A stretch of 64,000 nt of DNA from Candidatus Sphingomonas phytovorans (GTDB lineage: Bacteria > Pseudomonadota > Alphaproteobacteria > Sphingomonadales > Sphingomonadaceae): NCBI GenBank assembly GCA_029202385.1, contig CP119314.1:2482501-2546500 (forward strand), written 5' to 3'. The notes beneath the pieces were generated by a model that was given only the letters and a program-made list of their open reading frames with translations, made no database searches and was not told the DNA's origin. Both the position numbers and the translations under genes were made by a program. Of the stretch, positions 58,532 through 64,000 are shown piece after piece. The first letter of the stretch is position 1; each line of letters starts with the position of its first letter.

Positions 58532-59481
58532 GATCGTGCTCCATCGAAGTGCCGAGGGGCGGTTGGCGCTCCTCCGGTCTGCCAAGATCTCCCGAGCGCG
58601 TTCCGGACAAAGGCGAGGATGGCGTCGCCCAGGCGAGTATCGCGCGTATTCAGACAGAAAATCTGTGACATGTGGTTGTGACCGGCAAGTGAGTTCGCCT
58701 GGTATATGCTCCGATCCGCGGGAAGGAGCCGGGCGAGATGGTCGTAGTGGCGTTTGAAAAAGGGCGGGTCGAACTCGGGCGATACGAGCAAGGTTGGAAT
58801 GCCGCATTCGATCATGCCCGGCAGCGCGCCCCGGGCCGGATAGCTGGACTGATCATGCCCGAAATAAGCGCGCTCATGCTCGATGAACTGCGCGTCCCCC
58901 GGCGCTATGTCTTCGTCCGCCGTGGCCTGAAGCGTCGTCGACAGGAGGATCGCGGCCCTGACCGGCATCCGGTCGGGCCAGCAAGCGGACTGGCCGAGAA
59001 AGCAGGCGGCATGCGTGGCGCCAGCCGAATGCCCCATCAGCACGACGGTGCGTGGATCGCCACCGAACGCGGCGGCGTTCGCGTCGAGCCATGCAAGCGC
59101 GGCTGCGATGTCTTCCTGGGCGGACGGCCAGGGCGCGCCGGGGGCGAGCCGATAGCTCATGGTGACCGAGAGAAAGCCGTGCCGCGCACCCCAAAGCCCG
59201 ACATTGTCATAAAACGAACTGCCGGCACGCACCCGCCGGTCTCCCGCGATATAGCCGCCGCCATGGACGAAGAGGAGCACTGGTCGATTGCCGGCGCCCG
59301 GCTCGACGAACAGGTCGGCGCGGTGCCGCTGATCAGGACCATAAGCAAGGTCCCGCCTGACGGACACGCCCTGATAGGGTTCGGTCTCGTGCAGCGGCGC
59401 GTAGAGGGAAACCATCTCCCGGAGATCGATCACCGGGCCGGCTTCCCTGATCGCCCCGGAAATGCGCTCAAGCACTTCCAT
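58528..59481 (-). CDS. HSL-type alpha/beta-hydrolase (esterase)
   Basis: A 317-aa hydrolase of the hormone-sensitive-lipase group. HGGGYIAGD forms the oxyanion hole, GHSAGATH carries the nucleophilic Ser, and the last His is in SLAGHNHMSQ; the acid is probably in SPEFDPPF. GAAGGAG upstream supports ATG 59481. It is the first gene of the minus-strand operon and is coupled to the next hydrolase by a 4-base overlap. Two hydrolases in one operon suggest an ester-bearing substrate. Confidence 0.9.
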   Translation of the reverse strand: MEVLERISGAIREAGPVIDLREMVSLYAPLHETEPYQGVSVRRDLAYGPDQRHRADLFVEPGAGNRPVLLFVHGGGYIAGDRRVRAGSSFYDNVGLWGARHGFLSVTMSYRLAPGAPWPSAQEDIAAALAWLDANAAAFGGDPRTVVLMGHSAGATHAACFLGQSACWPDRMPVRAAILLSTTLQATADEDIAPGDAQFIEHERAYFGHDQSSYPARGALPGMIECGIPTLLVSPEFDPPFFKRHYDHLARLLPADRSIYQANSLAGHNHMSQIFCLNTRDTRLGDAILAFVRNALGRSWQTGGAPTAPRHFDGARS

Positions 59482-59564
59482 GCGCGTAAAAACTCCTTCT
59501 CTTTCCGATCGATGCGGGCGCCAATTGGGCAGCGGGATCAAAGAAGCGTCAAAGCCCGGCGCAC

Positions 59565-60038
59565 ATGGCGAGCGATGTCGGAAACCGTGCAATGACAGTG
59601 CTTCCTGCGTGGATGGCGCAGTTCGATGGTACCGCGATAGAGGACAAGACCGGCGTCTCGGCGATTCTGGCCACCGCCGGGGATGGCTGGCCCCATGTCG
59701 CCTATCTGAGCGGTGGCGAGATCCTCGCGGTGTCGCCCGACCAGATACGCCTGTACCTCTGGCCGGCTTCGGGCACCGCCCAGAATCTCAAGGCATCCGG
59801 CCGCGCCAGCCTTCATTCGGCGACCGGGGGAATCGTCTGGGAAGCTCGTCTGACGACAAGCCGGCTGCTCGCCGACGACCGGACTTTCATGGCCGAAATG
59901 TGTGTCGTCGACACTATCCGCCACCGCGCGCCCTATGCGGATGTGCGAGCGATGATCGACTTCGAGCTTGCCGATGCGGCCTCGACGCTGGAACGATGGC
60001 GAGGCCAGATCGCCCGATTGGGTGCCTTCGTTCAGTGA
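59565..60038 (+). CDS. Pyridoxamine-phosphate-oxidase-like flavoprotein
   Basis: A 157-aa split-barrel protein. GDGWPHVAYLSGGEILAVSP and GTAQNLKASGRASLHSA fit the FMN-binding half of the PNPOx-like fold. It starts 83 bases from the divergent esterase gene. ATG 59565 and ATG 59592 are both possible. Such proteins bind FMN or F420 and act as reductases or flavin carriers; here it may serve the FMN-dependent UbiX/UbiD step, which is inference. Confidence 0.75.
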   Translation: MASDVGNRAMTVLPAWMAQFDGTAIEDKTGVSAILATAGDGWPHVAYLSGGEILAVSPDQIRLYLWPASGTAQNLKASGRASLHSATGGIVWEARLTTSRLLADDRTFMAEMCVVDTIRHRAPYADVRAMIDFELADAASTLERWRGQIARLGAFVQ

Positions 60039-60103
60039 CATCAACCGCGTTTGACATCGCCCGCACTGGCTCGCGACCATCGCGGGTACGCGAGGAGGCT
60101 TTC

Positions 60104-60697
60104 ATGCAACCAGAATTCAGTCCCGATCGCCTCATCGTCGGCATTTCCGGAGCGTCCGGCGTGATATTCGGCATCCGCGCGCTCGAACGATTGCGCGAGG
60201 CCGGCGTGGAGACGCACTTGGTCATGACCCAGGCGGCGAAAATCACGCTCGCGCACGAGACCGATTTCAAGGTTGCCCAGGTCGAGGCGCTCGCGAGCGT
60301 CGTCCACCGCGCCGACGATATCGGCGCGGCGATTTCGAGCGGCTCTTTCCAGACCCTCGGCATGCTGGTCGCACCCTGTTCGATCCGGAGCCTGTCCGAG
60401 ATCTCGACCGGGGTGACGAGCGGGCTGCTCGCGCGGGCCGCAGATGTCGCGCTGAAGGAGCGGCGCCGGGTCGTGCTGATGGTTCGCGAGACGCCTCTGC
60501 ACGCCGGGCATCTCAAATCGATGCTGACGGTCACCGAGATGGGCGCGATCGTCGCGCCGCCCGTGCCAGCCTTTTACGGCCGGCCGGAGCATATCGACGA
60601 CATCATCGATCACGCAGTGGGACGTGCGCTCGATCTTTTCGGGATCAGTGCTGCGGGTGTCCATCGCTGGCGGGGCACACGACAGACGTTCGCCTGA
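60104..60697 (+). CDS. ubiX: UbiX-family flavin prenyltransferase
   Basis: A 197-aa protein. VGISGASGVIFGIRALERL near the N-terminus binds FMN, SSGSFQTLGMLVAPCSIRSL and RETPLHAGHLKSML complete the family pattern. GAGGAGG at 60092-60098 supports ATG 60104. UbiX joins a dimethylallyl group to FMN, making the cofactor used by UbiD enzymes; the UbiD-type gene at 55542 lies in the divergent operon. The general ubiquinone-pathway UbiX may be encoded elsewhere. Confidence 0.93.
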   Translation: MQPEFSPDRLIVGISGASGVIFGIRALERLREAGVETHLVMTQAAKITLAHETDFKVAQVEALASVVHRADDIGAAISSGSFQTLGMLVAPCSIRSLSEISTGVTSGLLARAADVALKERRRVVLMVRETPLHAGHLKSMLTVTEMGAIVAPPVPAFYGRPEHIDDIIDHAVGRALDLFGISAAGVHRWRGTRQTFA

Positions 60698-60782
60698 TCC
60701 GGGTTTGACCCTTTTTTGACGGTGCGCAGCCATTTCACCGGAACAAGCTTCGGCAGCTGAAGCCGGAGATCTGGAGGATAGA

Positions 60783-61238
60783 ATGCTGCATCATCTTTCG
60801 ATCAGCGTGGACCAGCCCGACCGGGTCGCGCGCGTGCTCGCCGAAGTCATGGAAGGCGATTTCCGACCGTTCCCGCCCAATGCCGGCAGCTTCTTCGTCT
60901 TCCAGAAGGACGACTTCGGCACGATGATCGAAATCCACAAGACAGGCACGATCCTGGTGCCGGAAGGATCGGGCTTTGAGCAGGTCGTGCCGCGCGCGCC
61001 CGATTATGCGCCGACGCATTTCGCGATGAGCGTGCGGCGCCCGCGCGACGAGATCCAGGCGATCGCCGATCGTGAAGGCTGGCTGTGCCGACGCAACGAC
61101 CGGGCCGAATTCCCGGTCATGGAATTCTGGATCGAGAATATGCGGATGTGCGAGTTCCTGCCGCCGGACTTTGCCGCGGCCTATCTCGAGATCGCCCGTG
61201 GCGGCGGCCGGCGCGGCCCGCCGCCCGGGGCGCAATGA
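60783..61238 (+). CDS. VOC-fold (glyoxalase-like) protein
   Basis: A 151-aa protein starting MLHHLSISVDQPDRVARVLA, with FFVFQKDDFGTMIEIH and a second half containing THFAMSV and FPVMEFWIENMRMCEF, the two beta-alpha-beta-beta-beta units of the vicinal-oxygen-chelate fold. Possible metal ligands are His3/4 and Glu residues of the strands. GGAGG at 60772-60776 precedes the ATG. VOC proteins include ring-cleaving dioxygenases, epimerases and isomerases; this short one is more like a lyase or isomerase. Confidence 0.72.
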   Translation: MLHHLSISVDQPDRVARVLAEVMEGDFRPFPPNAGSFFVFQKDDFGTMIEIHKTGTILVPEGSGFEQVVPRAPDYAPTHFAMSVRRPRDEIQAIADREGWLCRRNDRAEFPVMEFWIENMRMCEFLPPDFAAAYLEIARGGGRRGPPPGAQ

Positions 61239-61266
61239 CCCGCATGATGACGGGCGCGTGAGCGGC

Positions 61267-61788
61267 ATGGCTTCGCAGGCAGGCAGGGAACCGGCGACAT
61301 TGCAGCGAATGCTGGTCGTCGACACGCTGGTCGCCGTCTTGGTGAACGCGGTCGCCTTTCCCCTTCTCCTCCGTGCAGCGGGCCTGCCGCCTCCCCGTGC
61401 GATGCTCGGCCGGGAGGGCGCCGTGATCGACGGGATACTCGCGACGGTCTGTCCGGTACTGCTGATGACGATCCTGATGACGTTCGTCCTGCGCGCGCGC
61501 TTCGCACGACAACTACCGGCGGATTCCGCCATTTCCCTTGCCCGCTTTTCCCGATTGCCCCGCCAGGTGATCGTGCGGGCCGTCTCGCTCGCCCTGATCG
61601 CCCTGCCGCTCCTGCTGCCGCTGCGGGTCGCCATCATCTGGGCGCTCGGATTGCTGCCCATGAATACCAGCAGCCATTTCGCCCTGAACATGTTTCACGG
61701 GTGCCTGATCGCCCTCGCCTTCATGCCGGTCATCCTGCTTGGGACCCGGGCCGAATTCCGCGGCACGCATTCTACCGACGCGGATTGA
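61267..61788 (+). CDS. Multi-pass membrane protein of unknown function
   Basis: A 173-aa protein with about four predicted membrane helices: MLVVDTLVAVLVNAVAFPLLL, then ILATVCPVLLMTILMTFVLR, a double-length hydrophobic part around VSLALIALPLLLPLRVAII, and FHGCLIALAFMPVILLG. I do not recognise the family. It starts 28 bases after the VOC gene and is the last gene of the plus-strand operon. ATG 61267 is the nearest start; GTG 61258 is possible. Confidence 0.7.
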   Translation: MASQAGREPATLQRMLVVDTLVAVLVNAVAFPLLLRAAGLPPPRAMLGREGAVIDGILATVCPVLLMTILMTFVLRARFARQLPADSAISLARFSRLPRQVIVRAVSLALIALPLLLPLRVAIIWALGLLPMNTSSHFALNMFHGCLIALAFMPVILLGTRAEFRGTHSTDAD

Positions 61789-61840
61789 CCACCCCTTTCC
61801 GACGTCGAGACCCGCGATAGTGGAAGGCTCATGCAGAAGC

Positions 61841-61875
61841 GCGGAGCCCGCTGAGATGATCTCGGCGGGCCCCGC
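61841..61875 (+). terminator. Long GC-rich hairpin after the plus-strand operon
   Basis: The arm GCGGAGCCCGCTGAGA at 61841-61856 pairs with TCTCGGCGGGCCCCGC at 61860-61875 with two mismatches and a 3-base loop. It begins 52 bases after the membrane-protein stop and probably ends that transcript. Confidence 0.65.
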
Positions 61876-61931
61876 GCCTTTGCGCGAACCATCATGGCGC
61901 GCCGGCACGGGGCCCCCGATCCCGAACGGAA

Positions 61932-61968
61932 ATGGGGCAAGGTCGCCTTTCTGGCGCCCTTGCCCCAT
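61932..61968 (-). terminator. Hairpin after the TonB receptor gene
   Basis: ATGGGGCAAGG at 61932-61942 pairs exactly with CCTTGCCCCAT at 61958-61968. The loop contains GGCGC-type bases that can extend it. It lies 13 bases beyond the stop of the minus-strand receptor at 61982. Confidence 0.65.
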
Positions 61969-61981
61969 CCCTCCCCCAGAC

Positions 61982-64000
61982 TCAGAAGGAAGCGCTGACC
62001 GTCACGCCATATGTCCGTGGCGGCTGATAGTTGGTCGTGGCGCCGATGTTCGTCGTGTTCATCGAGTTGGTGACCTTGGCGTTCGTCAGGTTGCGCACCC
62101 ATCCCCGAATGCCGAGGCCGTCCTCGAGCTTCAATCCGACACCTCCGTTCAGCAGTCCGAAGCGCGGCTGGTACAGGTTGTTGTCCACCTCGGTATAATA
62201 GCCGCTGTTGTAGCTGTAGGTAGCTGAAAGGTTTATCTTTCCGATACTCACCGGGATTTCATAGTCAGCCGTTACATTTCCGGTGAATCGCGCGGTCTGC
62301 GGCAGCCGGTTGCCCTTGGCATCGCGCGTGGTGACCTGGTTGAATCCGACGAAATATATCGCGTTCGGGAAAGCCGTGAACTTGTCGTCCAGGATCGTCA
62401 GTCCGCCGGACAGGCGCAACGCGGACGTCACCCGTGCCACCAGTTCAAGCTCGGCTCCCCAGATATGGGCGCGGGCTCCGTTGTAGTAGTAGATCTGGCC
62501 GAGCGCGAATCCCCCGACCTGAATATCCTTGTAATCGTAGAAGAAGGCGGAGGCGTTGAGCCGCACCCTGCGATCGAGGAGCGAACTCTTCAATCCGACC
62601 TCATAAGCATCGAGCCTTTCCGGGCTATAGGGTGCCTGGGTCGCGAGGGCTGCATTGTAGCCGCCGCTCTTGAAGCCGCGATTGTAAGAGGCATAGACCA
62701 TCACGTCGTCGCTGAAGTGATGGTCGAGCGAGACGCGCCATGTCGGGTCGGAGAAGCGCTTCGACTGCGACGACACCGCCTGGTTGGTGATCGGGAAGGG
62801 AACGAAGGGTGCTGAGATCACCGTCGTCAGGTCGCTGTCGAGCGAGCGCCTTTCAGTGCTGTAGCGAAAGCCGAGCGTGAGATTGGTGCGCCGGGCGATC
62901 GGTACGGTCGCCTGCGCGAAACCGGCAAAGGCTTCAGTCTTCGTCGTGGCATTGTTGACGTTGTTCGTGACCACGCCAAAGCCGGGGATCACCGGCCGGA
63001 CCGGACCGTAGAAGTCGAGGGTCGTCGGATCGGTGATGCCCGTCGCGTGGAAATAATAGGCGCCGACCACCCAACTGATGGGTGAGCCGGGAGTCGACGA
63101 GAGCTGCAATTCCTGGCTGAACTGCTTGTCGGTCTGGGTGAGCCGGATATTCAGGCCGGGCGTGCCGGTGGCATCGGTATCCTGATCGAAGATCATGCGC
63201 GACCGACGATAAGCCGTGATGCTGGTGATGCGGACCCCACCAACATCCTGATTGACCGTTCCGGCGACACCCCAGCCGCGAAAGGCGTAATAAGGCTGGA
63301 AGTCGTTATCGACATCCCAGCGATGCGGGAGCGGCGCGATCGGCAGATAGACCTGCGCACCCGGCGCCGGCCGCAGGGCCGTGAACAGGGAGCCGGCAAG
63401 CTCCGAATAGTCGGCGCTGATGCGGATCCTGGTGCTTCCCTTGTCGTACAGAAGCGAGGAGCGCAGCGCGACATCGCGGTCGGTCTTGTAGACGTCCTGG
63501 CCGTTACGCACATTGTGGCCGAAGCCGTCCTTCATCGCCGAGGCATGGCCCGCGAGATCGACCGCGAGGGAATCGGTCACCCCTCCGGTCACATAGGCGT
63601 CAGCCGAGATCGTGCCATAATTGCCGTACCCCAGGGAGACTTGCCCGCCAGATTGCCTGCTCGGCTCCCGTGTGACGACCTGGATCAGACCGCCCGTCGC
63701 ATTCCGCCCGAAGAGCGTACCCTGCGGCCCCTTCAGGACTTCGACACGCTCGATATTGCTGAGCGACAAGAGGGAGGCGGGGGCCGAGCCGATATAGACT
63801 CCGTCGATATAGGTGGCGACCCCGCCCTCGTAGCCGAGGCCAATGACGTTGTTGCCCACCCCGCGCAGGCGCGGCTGAACATAGCCGCTGTTATTGGTGA
63901 TCGAGAGGCCCGAAACCGTTTGCGCCAGATCCGACGACGTCGTCACCCCACGGGTCTCCAGCGCTGACGAGGTAATCGCGGTAACTGCGATCGGCACATC
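61982..64000 (-). CDS. TonB-dependent receptor (5' end outside window)
   Basis: At least 672 residues of a receptor that continues past the right edge; the first visible codons read DVPIAVTAITSS, the usual start of the plug domain, so only the signal peptide and TonB box are missing. The plug includes VDGVYIGSAPASLLSL and VLKGPQGTLFGRNATGG; the barrel ends in TVSASF with a terminal Phe. It has the general sphingomonad receptor form and faces the UbiX/UbiD cluster, so it probably imports that cluster's substrate. Confidence 0.93.
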   Translation of the reverse strand, partial: DVPIAVTAITSSALETRGVTTSSDLAQTVSGLSITNNSGYVQPRLRGVGNNVIGLGYEGGVATYIDGVYIGSAPASLLSLSNIERVEVLKGPQGTLFGRNATGGLIQVVTREPSRQSGGQVSLGYGNYGTISADAYVTGGVTDSLAVDLAGHASAMKDGFGHNVRNGQDVYKTDRDVALRSSLLYDKGSTRIRISADYSELAGSLFTALRPAPGAQVYLPIAPLPHRWDVDNDFQPYYAFRGWGVAGTVNQDVGGVRITSITAYRRSRMIFDQDTDATGTPGLNIRLTQTDKQFSQELQLSSTPGSPISWVVGAYYFHATGITDPTTLDFYGPVRPVIPGFGVVTNNVNNATTKTEAFAGFAQATVPIARRTNLTLGFRYSTERRSLDSDLTTVISAPFVPFPITNQAVSSQSKRFSDPTWRVSLDHHFSDDVMVYASYNRGFKSGGYNAALATQAPYSPERLDAYEVGLKSSLLDRRVRLNASAFFYDYKDIQVGGFALGQIYYYNGARAHIWGAELELVARVTSALRLSGGLTILDDKFTAFPNAIYFVGFNQVTTRDAKGNRLPQTARFTGNVTADYEIPVSIGKINLSATYSYNSGYYTEVDNNLYQPRFGLLNGGVGLKLEDGLGIRGWVRNLTNAKVTNSMNTTNIGATTNYQPPRTYGVTVSASF

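Noticed and set aside
1..64000. tRNA or rRNA genes
   Set aside because: No cloverleaf with the usual GTTCGA-type T-loop and matching acceptor stem, and no rRNA-like conserved stretch, was recognised by eye. A covariance-model scan would settle this.

Overview
The window reads as a chromosomal segment of a high-GC alphaproteobacterium, most likely a sphingomonad (Sphingomonadaceae). The support is four TonB-dependent receptors in 64 kb, catabolic clusters built from P450, SDR, UbiD/UbiX, VOC and alpha/beta-hydrolase genes, an ada/alkA/alkB repair island, and a very large YD-repeat protein with sphingomonad-style motifs. Family names come from reading motifs by eye; no database search was run.

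Layout. (1) 1-10.3 kb: a catabolic and uptake region. It has two convergent TetR genes (the first cut by the window edge), then on the plus strand a Cys-less isochorismatase-fold hydrolase, an SDR, a cytochrome P450, an exported metallo-beta-lactamase-fold hydrolase, a TonB receptor, a twin-arginine-type beta-propeller lactonase-like protein and a cytochrome b561. A promoter with an overlapping palindrome lies between the TetR gene and the first enzyme. (2) 10.4-11.8 kb: an intact IS110-family element of IS1111 type, with inverted ends and about 250 noncoding bases downstream of the transposase where the guide RNA is expected. (3) 12.1-23.1 kb: an EamA exporter, a SnoaL-like protein, then a tightly packed DNA-alkylation-repair island: ada, alkA, a CxC/CxxC protein of unknown function, alkB, a 67-aa coupled ORF, ogt and a 2OG-Fe(II) oxygenase. 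Three copies of one 26-bp pattern precede the SnoaL gene, ada and ogt and are a candidate Ada operator. Next come an alpha/beta hydrolase with divergent LysR, an AraC regulator with divergent SRPBCC protein, and psd.

(4) 23.1-35.1 kb: an NHL-propeller/M23-peptidase fusion, then a FecI/FecR-type surface-signalling unit (sigma factor, anti-sigma factor, STN-containing TonB receptor). A second, STN-less paralogous receptor and a secreted PHP/CehA-like metallohydrolase are divergent from it, followed by a DUF3617 lipoprotein. (5) 35.3-36.8 kb: nested mobile DNA. An IS630-type element sits precisely in an old IS3-family orfA, and a fragment of orfB follows. (6) 36.8-54.4 kb: a 17.1-kb gene for a 5711-aa YD/RHS-repeat protein with duplicated beta-rich modules, LysM, a hydrophobic segment and a C-terminal nucleotidyltransferase-like domain. 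A small acidic protein encoded 8 bp downstream is the likely immunity partner. This polymorphic-toxin locus is the most unusual object in the window.

(7) 54.6-64.0 kb: a second catabolic cluster of two divergent operons. The minus operon holds an HSL-type esterase, a larger alpha/beta hydrolase, a UbiD-type decarboxylase and an enoyl-CoA hydratase. The plus operon holds a PNPOx-like flavoprotein, a UbiX prenyltransferase, a VOC protein and a membrane protein. A TonB receptor running off the right edge follows. UbiX would supply prenylated FMN to the UbiD enzyme, so the cluster probably handles an aromatic or unsaturated acid imported through the receptor.
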